Below are positions 51,089-58,776 of a stretch of DNA of 64,000 bases, in pieces (positions within the stretch are counted from its first letter, which is position 1; every line of letters starts with the position of its first letter). The translations under genes were made by a program, and so were the position numbers. The notes beneath the pieces were generated by a model. The model made no database searches, was not told where the DNA came from, and worked only from the letters and a program-made list of their open reading frames with translations. This DNA comes from a halophilic archaeon. Lineage in GTDB: Archaea; Halobacteriota; Halobacteria; Halobacteriales; Haladaptataceae. The stretch lies in the NCBI GenBank assembly GCA_003298465.1, contig QNGA01000002.1, positions 1 through 64,000 of the forward strand. The letters are read 5' to 3'.

Positions 51089-51691
51089 TCAGACGAGCAG
51101 CTGGATGTCGGCGTCGGCCATGTGTTCGAGCGCGGTGGCCGCACCGACGTCGGAGACGACGCCGTCGTAGAGGTCGGCGTCGTCGTAGTCCATCAGGTCC
51201 ATCGTCATCTGGCAGGCCTGGAGTTCGACGCCGCTCTCCAGCGAGACGTCGACGAGTTCCTCGACGGTCGCCGTCCCGTTCTCGTCTATCTTGCGCTCCA
51301 TCATCCTCGTCGCCATGGCGTCCATGAACGGGAGCGCGGCGACCGCGTTCGGCATCGGCATGCTCGGGTTGCCCACCGCGCTGAGTTTGAGCTCCTTCGA
51401 CTTCTCCTCGTGGAGGATGTCGAGTCCCCAGAACGTGTGGAAGACGACGACGTCCCAGCCGAAGGCCGCGGCGGTGCTGGCGAGGATGAGCGGCGGGTAC
51501 GCCATGTCGAGCGTCCCCTTGGTGGCGATGATGGTCATCTTCTTCTGCCCCTCGCCCACCTCGCTCCTGAGGTCCGACAGCTCTCGTTCGAGTTCGTCTA
51601 TCCGCTCCAGGAGGGCCGACTCGTCGATGGCGTCGGCGTCGCTACCGGGAGCGTCCGTCGATTCGTTCGGGTCTGGCGTGTCCGTGCTCAT
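51089..51691 (-). CDS. DsrE2-type (DsrE/DsrF/DrsH-like) sulfur carrier family protein
   Basis: A 200-aa protein. The first 50 residues are acidic and coiled-coil-like (LLERIDELERELSDLRSEVG); then the DsrE2 fold: KKMTIIATKGTLDMAYPPLI, LASTAAAFGWDVVVFHTFWG, and LQACQMTMDLMDYDDADLYD with a Cys in the position proposed for persulfide transfer. It directly follows tusA with a 4-bp overlap (ATGA), a frequent partnership in which TusA and DsrE2 hand over sulfane sulfur. Membrane association is likely through the fold's hydrophobic edge. Confidence 0.87.
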   Translation of the reverse strand: MSTDTPDPNESTDAPGSDADAIDESALLERIDELERELSDLRSEVGEGQKKMTIIATKGTLDMAYPPLILASTAAAFGWDVVVFHTFWGLDILHEEKSKELKLSAVGNPSMPMPNAVAALPFMDAMATRMMERKIDENGTATVEELVDVSLESGVELQACQMTMDLMDYDDADLYDGVVSDVGAATALEHMADADIQLLV

Positions 51692-51951
51692 GGGCTCTCC
51701 GTCTTCCGGACGTAGTGGCGGTAGACGGTCTCGCCGCCCTCGTCGTTCTCCTCCTGGTCGAGGAGCTCGACGCCGTCGGTCGTGTTCGCCCAGCCCTCGA
51801 TGTCGCTCAAGCTGCCGGAGTCCGTCGCGACGACCTCCAGCACTCCGTCCTCGTCGAGCGAGTCGATGGACTGCTTGGTCTTGACGACGGGCATCGGGCA
51901 GCCGAGTCCTTTCACGTCGAGCGTCTCCGTGACGTTGAATTCCGTACTCAT
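51688..51951 (-). CDS. tusA: TusA family sulfur carrier protein
   Basis: An 87-aa protein with the invariant CPxP motif as VKGLGCPMPVVKTKQSI (Cys18), followed by LEVVATDSGSLSDIEGWANT and the two-strand end YRHYVRKTESP. TusA proteins carry persulfide sulfur on the Cys between partner proteins. First gene of a leftward tusA-dsrE2 pair; the two overlap by four bases. The promoter lies in the divergent region shared with the rhodanese-MBL gene. Confidence 0.93.
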   Translation of the reverse strand: MSTEFNVTETLDVKGLGCPMPVVKTKQSIDSLDEDGVLEVVATDSGSLSDIEGWANTTDGVELLDQEENDEGGETVYRHYVRKTESP

Positions 51952-52236
51952 TGTTGGTAATCACCCGTGGTTCGTATTGGGCTTATCGAACAATACCGCT
52001 TCTTCGGTTAAAAGTGTGTTGGTTCGTGGGTCCAACGCGAAATACCATCTCCGATGACGCAGGCGGCCCCCTCAGCGGCCGCCCGAGAGAGTGGCCGGAG
52101 CGCGTCTACGCGTGGGATTCGAATAAGAGAAGACGTCGAGGGAGAAGAGGACGCCGATATCCACCAAGAGTATTGTATGTATTGCAAAATACTATGCAAA
52201 CCCTTATGTGTCTCCGTCCGGTAGATGGAAGTGCAC
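51952..52236. promoter_or_regulatory. Divergent promoter region of the sulfur locus with repeated motifs
   Basis: 285 bases, noticeably AT-rich on both edges. Leftward: TATTGTTCGATA (on the minus strand, 51984-51995) overlaps the CGATAAG box 31-36 bp before the tusA ATG. Rightward: GTATTGCAAAATAC (52179-52192, arms GTATT/AATAC), then ATACTATGCAAA (52189-52200) and the TATA-like CCCTTATG (52201-52208) about 30 bp before ATG 52237. An additional TATTGTATGTAT is at 52171-52182. I read these as operator sites for the locus regulator. Confidence 0.6.
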
Positions 52237-53427
52237 ATGAACGAACCTGAGTTTCCGACCCCGGACGTCGAGGTCGAGTCGATCACGCCCGAGCAGCTGA
52301 AGTCCCGCATCGACGCGGGCGAGGACGTGACGCTCTTCGACGTTCGAGCGGAAAACGAGCACGAGGAATGGAAGATAGAGGGGGAGAACGTCGAGACGGT
52401 CAACGTTCCGTACTTCGACCTGCTCGGCGACGACCCCGACGACGAACTGTTCGCGGACCTCCCCGAGGACGAGGAGATAACGGTCCTCTGCGCCAAGGGC
52501 GGCTCCAGCGAGTACGTCGCCGGACTCCTGGCCGAGCGCGACTACGACGTGAACCACCTCGCGGAGGGGATGAATGGCTGGGCGCGCATCTACGAGCGCG
52601 CGGAGATAGCGAGCGACGCCGACGCGACGGTCCTCCAGTACCAGCGCCCCTCCAGCGGCTGCCTGAGCTACCTCGTCGTCAGCGACGGTGAGGCGGCGGT
52701 CGTCGACCCGCTCAGGGAGTTCGCGGACGACTACGTCGCCGACGCCGAGGAGTACGGCGCGGACCTCGGGTACGCAATCGACACGCACGTCCACGCCGAC
52801 CACGTCAGCGGCGTCCGCGAACTCGGCCGGGAGACCGACGCCGAGGCGGTCGTCCCCGCTCCCGCCGAGGGTCGCGGCGTCGATTACGACGCCGACTACC
52901 GCACGGTGGAGGACGGCGAGGAACTGGCGGTCGGCGCCGCGACCGTCGAAGTTATCCACACGCCGGGTCACACTACTGGTATGACCTCCTATCGCGTGGG
53001 GGACGTCCTCTTCACGGGCGACGGACTGTTCACCGAGAGCGTCGCTCGCCCCGACCTCGAAGAGGGCGACGAGGGCGCGCCCGACGCCGCCGGGACGCTG
53101 TACGACACGCTCCAGGACCGCGTCCTCTCGCTACCGGACGACACGGTCGTCGCTCCGGCGCACTTCAGCGACGCCGCCGACCAGGCCGACGACGGCACCT
53201 ACACGGCCACCGTCGGCGAACTCGAGGCGTCGATGGACGCGCTCTCGATGGACCGCGACGAGTTCGTCGAGTTCGTGCTCTCGGACATGCCGCCGCGTCC
53301 CGCCAACTACGAGGACATCATCGCGACGAACCTCGGCCAGCGGGACGCCAGCGACGACGAGGCGTTCGAACTCGAACTCGGTCCGAACAACTGCGCCGCC
53401 AGTCGGGACGCCATGACGAGCGACTGA
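52237..53427 (+). CDS. Rhodanese-metallo-beta-lactamase fusion (persulfide dioxygenase-like)
   Basis: A 396-aa cytoplasmic protein. N-terminal rhodanese domain (about 10-122) with active-site Cys85 in VLCAKGGSSEYVAGLL; then an MBL-fold persulfide dioxygenase (ETHE1/Blh-like) domain with THVHADHVSGV (183-193), HTPGHTTGMTS, FTGDGLFTES and PAHFSDAA as metal ligands. The fusion order (rhodanese first) links sulfur transfer to oxidation of glutathione-type or protein persulfides to sulfite. Start ATG 52237 is supported by the TATA element 28-35 bp upstream; four codons upstream are also open. Confidence 0.92.
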   Translation: MNEPEFPTPDVEVESITPEQLKSRIDAGEDVTLFDVRAENEHEEWKIEGENVETVNVPYFDLLGDDPDDELFADLPEDEEITVLCAKGGSSEYVAGLLAERDYDVNHLAEGMNGWARIYERAEIASDADATVLQYQRPSSGCLSYLVVSDGEAAVVDPLREFADDYVADAEEYGADLGYAIDTHVHADHVSGVRELGRETDAEAVVPAPAEGRGVDYDADYRTVEDGEELAVGAATVEVIHTPGHTTGMTSYRVGDVLFTGDGLFTESVARPDLEEGDEGAPDAAGTLYDTLQDRVLSLPDDTVVAPAHFSDAADQADDGTYTATVGELEASMDALSMDRDEFVEFVLSDMPPRPANYEDIIATNLGQRDASDDEAFELELGPNNCAASRDAMTSD

Positions 53428-53446
53428 TCGGCACTCGATTCCAACT

Positions 53447-53941
53447 ATGACAGGAGTACTGCCAGCGCTGACGTTCGCAGAGTTGTTCCCCAACGGGATT
53501 TCCCACTACGCCATCGGTGGCCTCCTCATCGGCCTCGGTGTCGCAGTCATCTATCTCGGGTCGGGAATCATCGCCGGGGCGAGTACGTTCCTCGAATCGA
53601 CGTTGTCGTACGTCTCCGACGTCTCCCGGTTCCAAAAGCCGAAGTACGTCGCCTCCCGGGACTGGCGCGTCGTCTTCACGCTCAGCATCGTGGCCGGCGC
53701 GGCGGTCTACCAGTTCGCCTTCCACGGTGAGCCGTGGGTGACCGACGTGCAGTGGTGGCGACTGCTCGGCGGGGGCGTCCTCGTCGGCGTCGGCACCCGC
53801 ATCGGGAAGGGCTGTACGTCCGGTCACGGCGTCTGTGGCGTCGGGTCGGCGTCGTTCACCTCGATAAGCAACGTCGTCACGTTCATGGCGGTGGCCATCG
53901 GGACGGCGAACCTCGTGCAGGCACTGGGGGTGTCGCCGTGA
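53447..53941 (+). CDS. YeeE/YedE family protein, N-terminal half type
   Basis: A 164-aa membrane protein of the YeeE/YedE (DUF395) family, which takes up thiosulfate or sulfur compounds. The Cys-rich signature GKGCTSGHGVCGVGS (121-135, Cys123 and Cys130) is complete. About four helices: SHYAIGGLLIGLGVAVIYLG, VFTLSIVAGAAVYQFAFHG, WRLLGGGVLVGVGTRIG and the last. It ends four bases into the next gene (GTGA), so the transporter is split over two coupled genes. Confidence 0.92.
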   Translation: MTGVLPALTFAELFPNGISHYAIGGLLIGLGVAVIYLGSGIIAGASTFLESTLSYVSDVSRFQKPKYVASRDWRVVFTLSIVAGAAVYQFAFHGEPWVTDVQWWRLLGGGVLVGVGTRIGKGCTSGHGVCGVGSASFTSISNVVTFMAVAIGTANLVQALGVSP

Positions 53942-54423
53942 GCCCCGAGTCGCAAAGCGACGAGGAGAGCGGACGCGGTCTCGTGTTCATGCTCCTCATC
54001 GTGGCCGGCGGACTGCTGTTCGGGTTCGGTCTCGGGTACAGCCACATGGCCCGCCCGGAGGTCGTGCTGAACTTCCTGCAGTTGCAGGACTTCGGCCTCC
54101 TGTTCGTGATGGGCGGCGCGGCGGTCGTCACCGGAACGACGTTCGCGGTGGCGACCCGGTTCCTCGACAGTGCCCCCCTCACCGGCGACACGTACACTCG
54201 CCGCCTGAAGTCGTTCGACAGGAACGTCCTGGTGGGCGGCGCCATCTTCGGCGTCGGGTGGGGCGTCTCGGGCATCTGTCCCGGGTCGGCCTACGCCAGC
54301 GTCGGCGTCGGGAACTACCCCATGCTGCTCGGCGTCGCCGGGATGTTCGTCGGCGCGTACGCCCAGGGGCTCTGGCGCAAACGCCGCGCGGAAGCGAACG
54401 CGCCGACGTCGACCGCCGACTGA
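53938..54423 (+). CDS. YeeE/YedE family protein, C-terminal half type
   Basis: A 161-aa membrane protein starting at GTG. It complements the preceding gene: VFMLLIVAGGLLFGFGLGYS, FGLLFVMGGAAVVTGTTFAV and the second family signature IFGVGWGVSGICPGSAYASV with a lone Cys. Together the two genes equal one full-length YeeE protein of the kind seen in bacteria. Four-base GTGA overlap suggests stoichiometric translation. Confidence 0.9.
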   Translation: MSPESQSDEESGRGLVFMLLIVAGGLLFGFGLGYSHMARPEVVLNFLQLQDFGLLFVMGGAAVVTGTTFAVATRFLDSAPLTGDTYTRRLKSFDRNVLVGGAIFGVGWGVSGICPGSAYASVGVGNYPMLLGVAGMFVGAYAQGLWRKRRAEANAPTSTAD

Positions 54424-54881
54424 TCCTCCTCTCTCGCTTACCGCTCTCGTTTTACGGTCCGCTCCCCACGATTATATTGCACGATATAATCACGACCATC
54501 GTTGGCGGTCCGGTCCTCTCGTCTCGTCCGTGACGGCAACGCATCGTCCGCCGCCCCGTCCTCGCCGAGGCGGCACCGGAAAGCGACTGCCGCGTCGGCG
54601 ACCGAAGGAGCCGTTGGTCGCCCTGACGCCGGCCGAAAGATACCGTACAACCGGGACGGCGCGCCCGTTCGCCGGTCGCAGGGGACCGACGGTGGCCCCC
54701 ACCGTCGACTGACCGTCGGTCCACTTCCCGGTCGGTGTTTCCCTCGCGACCCGGATCTCCAGCCATCGATATTGTATGGTAGTCCCAAAACTGTTATTAC
54801 CCACCGTCCATTAGCCGGTAGTAGGCAGAATAGTATGAGACACACACAACCGAACTGCACCACGGACGGTGGACGGTAAGT
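54424..54881. other. 458-bp gap with palindromic operator-like sites, no gene
   Basis: No convincing gene: the open frames are Arg-rich shadow-like ones on both strands. It contains a perfect inverted repeat GATTATAT-N6-ATATAATC at 54470-54491 whose core TATTGCACGATA (54475-54486) resembles the other sites of the locus, and TATTGTATGGTA at 54770-54781, about 100 bp before the next gene. GTTATTAC near 54793 could be a TATA element for a message with a leader of about 60-80 bases. Confidence 0.55.
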
Positions 54882-55031
54882 ATGCTCGGAATCGAATCCC
54901 TCAGCGGAAACGCACTGGCCGTGGCGACGGTCGGCGTCGTCCTCGCCGAGGCGATGGTACTGTACGTGGGGTACGGTGCTCTCTCGCGCGTGGCCGGACC
55001 GCAGTTGCTCGACGCGGTGAGTGGTGAGTGA
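54882..55031 (+). CDS. 49-aa membrane peptide of the sulfur locus (DUF7512-like)
   Basis: Reads MLGIESLSGNALAVATVGVV followed by LAEAMVLYVGYGALSRVAGP and QLLDAVSGE: one membrane helix, with short ends. It is two bases upstream of the TauE/SafE gene (a GTG start for that gene would even overlap its stop), so it is co-translated. I recall such small proteins, DUF7512, beside TauE/SafE exporters in haloarchaea; it may stabilise the transporter. Too short for standard length cut-offs. Confidence 0.75.
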   Translation: MLGIESLSGNALAVATVGVVLAEAMVLYVGYGALSRVAGPQLLDAVSGE

Positions 55032-55033
55032 CG

Positions 55034-56065
55034 ATGGAACTGTTCGGAATCGCGCTGGCGACGCTCGCACTGTTCGCGGGGTTCGGCCTGCTCATCGGGG
55101 TCCTCTTCGGATTCTTCGGGATGGGCGGGTCGTTCCTCGTCACGCCGGCCCTGCTCGTGATGGGATACGCGCCGAAGGTCGCCGTCGGGAGCGGACTGGC
55201 GTTCGTGTTCGGCACGTCCGTCATCGCGACGCTCAAGCACCGCGACCTCGGACAGGTCGACTACAAGCTCGGGGTGCTGATGATCGCCGGGACGACGGCC
55301 GGCATCGAGGTCGGCAAAGAGCTCGTGATACTGCTCGAAGAACTCGGTCTCGCCGGGAGCATCATCAGCGTGACCTACGTGGTCCTGCTCGGCGGCATCG
55401 GCCTGTTCGTCACGTACGAGGCGCTGAAAGGCGACGGCGGCGGTATCGACCACGACGCCGACGCTGACGCCGAGGTCGACGCCGACGACATCCCCGACAT
55501 CGCCAAGAAGATACAGCAGTACCGGATTCCGCCGATGATGTCGCTTCGCGGCGGCGTTCAGGTGTCGCTGTGGATGATACTGGGCGTGGCGTTCGCCACC
55601 GGCCTGCTCTCGGGGCTGCTCGGCGTGGGCGGCGGGTTCATCCGCATGCCCGCGCTGTTCTACCTCATCGGCGTTCCCGTTCCCATCGCGGTCGGCACCG
55701 ACCTGTTCGAGATCGTGTTCTCGGGCGGCATCGGGTCGTTCCTCTACGCCCAGTCGGGCGGCGTCGAACTCTCGATCGTCGCGCCGCTTCTGGCCGGGAG
55801 CGCGCTCGGTGCGCGCGTCGGGTCGGCCGCCACGAGCATCGTCGACGAGGACGAGATCAAGCAGTACTTCGGATACATGCTGTTGGGCGGTGCGATCGCC
55901 GTGGCGTTCCGCCAGATCGGAAACGCCTACGGCATTCCGGTCCTCACCGACGTCAGCCTCGCGCTGATACTCGGTTCCGCGCTGATGGTCAGCGGGGCGG
56001 TGGTCTACAGCAGCGTGAAGAACATCCGCGACGGTCGTGCGGCGGACGCGATGAGCGCGGACTGA
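55034..56065 (+). CDS. TauE/SafE family sulfite exporter-like permease
   Basis: A 343-aa membrane protein with about eight to nine helices in two repeats, each with the typical glycine-rich motif: FGFFGMGGSFLVTPALLVMG (first) and GLLGVGGGFIRMPALFYLIG (second). A charged, acidic loop (about 135-165) separates the halves. TauE/SafE proteins export sulfite or sulfoacetate; here it would remove the sulfite made by the persulfide dioxygenase. ATG 55034 was taken; a GTG two codons upstream overlaps the small gene's stop. Confidence 0.9.
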   Translation: MELFGIALATLALFAGFGLLIGVLFGFFGMGGSFLVTPALLVMGYAPKVAVGSGLAFVFGTSVIATLKHRDLGQVDYKLGVLMIAGTTAGIEVGKELVILLEELGLAGSIISVTYVVLLGGIGLFVTYEALKGDGGGIDHDADADAEVDADDIPDIAKKIQQYRIPPMMSLRGGVQVSLWMILGVAFATGLLSGLLGVGGGFIRMPALFYLIGVPVPIAVGTDLFEIVFSGGIGSFLYAQSGGVELSIVAPLLAGSALGARVGSAATSIVDEDEIKQYFGYMLLGGAIAVAFRQIGNAYGIPVLTDVSLALILGSALMVSGAVVYSSVKNIRDGRAADAMSAD

Positions 56066-56102
56066 ATCCGGCCGCTCGCGGCCTGCGCGGATGGTTTTGT
56101 GG

Positions 56103-56126
56103 ATACCATGCAAAATCCTTTTATCC
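56103..56126 (+). promoter_or_regulatory. Promoter of the sulfur-locus regulator with shared ATACCATGCAAA element
   Basis: ATACCATGCAAA (56103-56114) matches ATACTATGCAAA upstream of the rhodanese-MBL gene (one base differs), at almost the same distance from the start codon (38 versus 36 bp). CCTTTTATCC (56117-56126) is the TATA box 26 bp before ATG 56153. Shared position and sequence suggest binding of one factor at both promoters. Confidence 0.6.
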
Positions 56127-56152
56127 TTCTGGTTCCTATCGACCGACAAGAG

Positions 56153-56554
56153 ATGGCTAGCTCGATGGCAGAGTACCTCCAGCAGGACATGGAGTGTGAG
56201 GGACTGCTGGAGTGTATTCACGGACTGAAGGAACTGGACCGCACGTGTTACCAGGTGGTCGTCGAGAGCGGGGAACCGCTCACCATCGACGAGATCGCCG
56301 ACCGCATCGACCGCGAGCGCTCGACGGCCTACCGGGCGATTCAGCGACTGCTTCAGGCCGGATTCATCCAGAAAGAACAGGTCAACTACGACCAGGGCGG
56401 TTACTACCACGTCTACCGGCCGACCGACCCCGACCAGGTCACCGACGACATGCAGCGGATGCTGAACGAGTGGTACGCGAAGATGGGTCAGTTGATCCAG
56501 GAGTTCGAGGACAAGTACGACGCCGAGACCGAAACCGAGCAGGCGGTCAGCTGA
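56153..56554 (+). CDS. HTH regulator (TrmB/ArsR-like) with N-terminal cysteines
   Basis: A 133-aa predicted transcription factor. Cys15, Cys21 and Cys32 lie in the N-terminal helix region (DMECEGLLECIHGLKELDRT, then CYQVVVES), followed by a winged helix: PLTIDEIADRIDRERSTAYR with recognition helix AIQRLLQAGFIQKEQ, and the wing DQGGYYHVYRPTDPD. A long C-terminal helix, VTDDMQRMLNEWYAKMGQLI and onwards, probably dimerises. The cysteines could sense persulfides or oxidants. ATG 56153 fits the promoter spacing; ATG 56165 and an upstream frame are alternatives. Confidence 0.82.
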   Translation: MASSMAEYLQQDMECEGLLECIHGLKELDRTCYQVVVESGEPLTIDEIADRIDRERSTAYRAIQRLLQAGFIQKEQVNYDQGGYYHVYRPTDPDQVTDDMQRMLNEWYAKMGQLIQEFEDKYDAETETEQAVS

Positions 56555-56704
56555 TTCGGCCGCGGTCGTAGCGCAGTCGGTGTCGAACCGTACGGACGGC
56601 GTTTCTCCTCGTCGCTCTTCTCCTCGTCGCTCGACGGTCGGTGAGACTACGTCGACGGCTCGTCCGGGGTGCGACGCGCGGGCCCGGCCGTCGCGCCCGC
56701 CGCG

Positions 56705-56914
56705 CTAGTCAGGACCGGTCGACTCGGGCACGCGCTCCGACCGGTACGCGTATCCCGAGACGATTCCGAGGGCGGCGTACACGAAGACGCCGCCGACGCC
56801 GTAGTTCGTCAGCAGTGCGCCGTACATCGCGTAGTACAACAGGTTGGCGACCACCCCGCCGAGACCGATGATAGCGATAGACAGCCACGCCCAGCGACGG
56901 TTGCTCGCGGTCAT
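56705..56914 (-). CDS. Small two-helix membrane protein, 69 aa
   Basis: A 69-aa protein starting MTASNRRWAWLSIAIIGLGG, two hydrophobic helices (about 8-30 and 35-53, the second with GVGGVFVYAALGIVSGYAYR) and a polar end. No motif recognised. It lies between the regulator and CopD-like genes, on the opposite strand from both. Function unknown. Confidence 0.68.
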   Translation of the reverse strand: MTASNRRWAWLSIAIIGLGGVVANLLYYAMYGALLTNYGVGGVFVYAALGIVSGYAYRSERVPESTGPD

Positions 56915-57175
56915 AGTGTTGCGTAGCTCCGCTCCAATAACGTGCGCGACGACGTCCCTTCAAGCTAGCGGTCTGTGTCTCGAATCGGGCTTTTCGACCC
57001 TTCTTTCGTCAGATTTCACGTAAATGCAGACTGACTCCTCCCGGCCCCGGGCCGACGGTGGTTCCGCGCTGGACTCGACCGCTACGACCGAGTTCACGGG
57101 CGCGTTCGCACGGACGAGAACGCCGGAGACGGCGTCTTCAGAAGCTACTTGGGCCGGCCGGCGAAAGCTCCGCCG
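56915..57175. other. Divergent intergenic region, 261 bp
   Basis: Between the small membrane gene and the CopD-like gene. The stretch GGGCTTTTCGACCC (56988-57001, weak hairpin) and TTTCACGTAAATG (57014-57026) are the only notable marks. A 51-codon frame running into the CopD-like start is basic and not convincing. Confidence 0.4.
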
Positions 57176-57616
57176 ATGACAGTTCTCGACGCGACGATGG
57201 AACTGCTGCACGTGCTGTTCGCCGGAGTCTGGGCCGGTTGGACGCTGTTCGTGGCGGCGCTCGTCGTCCCGGCGGCTCGCGACGGGCGTCTCGGAGCGGA
57301 GGCGCTCGACTGGCTCACGGGCCGGTACGCGCAGTTCTCCACGCTCGCAGCGGTCGTCCTGTTCGCCACGGGCGGACACCTCGCCGGCACGCGCTACGAG
57401 GTCGAGTCGCTGACGGGCACCGGCCGCGGCCACCTCGTGCTGGCGATGGTCGCGCTGTGGTTCGCGCTCGCGGGGCTGAGCCACGTCGGTCGGAGTCGGC
57501 TCTCCGACGCCCTCGACCGCGAGAGCGCCAGCGACGCCGCCGCCGGCGTCGCACCCATCTTCTACGCCGCCGGAGCGGTCGCGGTCGGCCTCCTCCTCGT
57601 CGCGGGCCTGCTCTGA
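57176..57616 (+). CDS. CopD-like four-helix membrane protein
   Basis: A 146-aa membrane protein starting MTVLDATMELLHVLFAGVWA. Helices about 5-28, 48-68 (FSTLAAVVLFATGGHLAGT), 78-97 (LVLAMVALWFALAGLSHVG) and 121-144. Conserved-type residues (HVLFAGVWAGWTLF, TGGHL) recall CopD copper-resistance proteins and related haloarchaeal proteins. Metal transport is possible, not shown. No copA/copC genes are near. Confidence 0.65.
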   Translation: MTVLDATMELLHVLFAGVWAGWTLFVAALVVPAARDGRLGAEALDWLTGRYAQFSTLAAVVLFATGGHLAGTRYEVESLTGTGRGHLVLAMVALWFALAGLSHVGRSRLSDALDRESASDAAAGVAPIFYAAGAVAVGLLLVAGLL

Positions 57617-57648
57617 CGCCCGTCGTTCCGTTTCGCCGCCTCCACGCC

Positions 57649-58776
57649 TCAGAACCGGTCGGCGCGGAACAGGTCGATGGCGTGCTCGCTCGTTCCGTCG
57701 ACCAAGAGGTCGGCGAGCACCTCGCCGATCGCGCTCGACATCTTGAAGCCGTGCCCGGAGAACCCCGCGCCGACGACGACCTGCGGGTGGTCGGGGTGGC
57801 GGTCCACGACGAAGTGCTCGTCGGGCGTGTTCGTGAACGTGCACGTCTCCAGGCGCATCGTCGGCCCCGCAGCCTCGGGGAAGTAGCGCTCGGTGAACTC
57901 GCGGAGGACGCGTTCGTCGTCCGCGGTGGGTTCCCGCGACATTTCGTCCGGGTCGACCGTCTCGCGGAAGTGGTTGTAGCGGCCGACCTTGAACCCGGGG
58001 ACGGCGTACCGCGGGAACCCGTAGAAGTTCCCCTCCTCGCACGACAGGACGAACACCGGAAACTCGTCGGGTGCGAACCGGTCGGGGGTTTCGGGCTGGA
58101 ACCAGCCGAGCACCTGCCGCTCGGGCGTCAGCACGTCGTCGAGGTCCGGGAGTAGCTTGCCCGTCCACGCGCCCGCCGTCACGACCAGCGAGTCGGCACC
58201 GTAGCTCCCCCGGTCCGTCTCGACGCGCACGCCGCCGTCGGCCGTCGGTCGCCAGTCGCGCACCCGTTCGCGGGCGCGAATCGTCGCGCCGTGCCGGTGG
58301 GCCGCCTCGACGTGGGCGACGACGCACTGTTCGACGTGAAGGAACCCGCCGGCGGGTTCGACGACCGCCTCGAACCCGTCGGGGAGGTCGTAGCCCGGAT
58401 AGCGCTCGCCGAGTTCGCTCGCCGACAGCGTCTCGTGCTCGATGTCGTGTTCCGCGCAGGACTCGCGGGCGTTCTCGACCTTCTCGCTCCCTCGGGGACC
58501 GGCGACGACGCACCCGGTCGTGTGCAGGAGCTTCGACGGGTGGTCCTCGTCCAGTTCGCGCCACAGTTCGTAGGCGCGTTCGAGGAGCGGAACGTAGTCC
58601 GGATGCTCGTAGTACGCCTTCCGGATGATGCGGGTCAGGCCGTGCGACGACCCCATCCCGTGGGGGACGTCGTACCGTTCGAGGCCGAGCACCTGCTGTC
58701 CCCGGCGTGCGAGGTGGTAGGCGGCCGCGCTTCCCATCCCGCCGACGCCGACGACGATAGCGTCGTAGTCGCTCAT
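57649..58776 (-). CDS. Monomeric sarcosine oxidase/N-methyl amino acid oxidase-like flavoenzyme
   Basis: A 375-aa FAD enzyme. MSDYDAIVVGVGGMGSAAAY and LERYDVPHGMGSSHGLTRII open the Rossmann part; the Cys that carries FAD covalently in monomeric sarcosine oxidase is present as Cys312 in LETCTFTNTPDEHFVVDRHP; VVVGAGFSGHGFKMSSAIGE closes the FAD site. It should oxidise a secondary amine (sarcosine, N-methyltryptophan or a proline-like compound) to an imine plus hydrogen peroxide. Partner genes for methylamine or glycine-betaine breakdown are absent here. Confidence 0.88.
   Translation of the reverse strand: MSDYDAIVVGVGGMGSAAAYHLARRGQQVLGLERYDVPHGMGSSHGLTRIIRKAYYEHPDYVPLLERAYELWRELDEDHPSKLLHTTGCVVAGPRGSEKVENARESCAEHDIEHETLSASELGERYPGYDLPDGFEAVVEPAGGFLHVEQCVVAHVEAAHRHGATIRARERVRDWRPTADGGVRVETDRGSYGADSLVVTAGAWTGKLLPDLDDVLTPERQVLGWFQPETPDRFAPDEFPVFVLSCEEGNFYGFPRYAVPGFKVGRYNHFRETVDPDEMSREPTADDERVLREFTERYFPEAAGPTMRLETCTFTNTPDEHFVVDRHPDHPQVVVGAGFSGHGFKMSSAIGEVLADLLVDGTSEHAIDLFRADRF

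Noticed and set aside
54424..54881. Possible small gene in the gap between YeeE and TauE genes
   Set aside because: Frames of 60-125 codons on both strands are Arg-rich and mutually exclusive; only the 49-aa frame at 54882 is supported.
57024..57179. 51-codon frame ending in an ATGA overlap with the CopD-like start
   Set aside because: Basic and Thr/Ser-rich, with no hydrophobic or conserved segment; the overlap arises by chance fairly often with an ATGA start.
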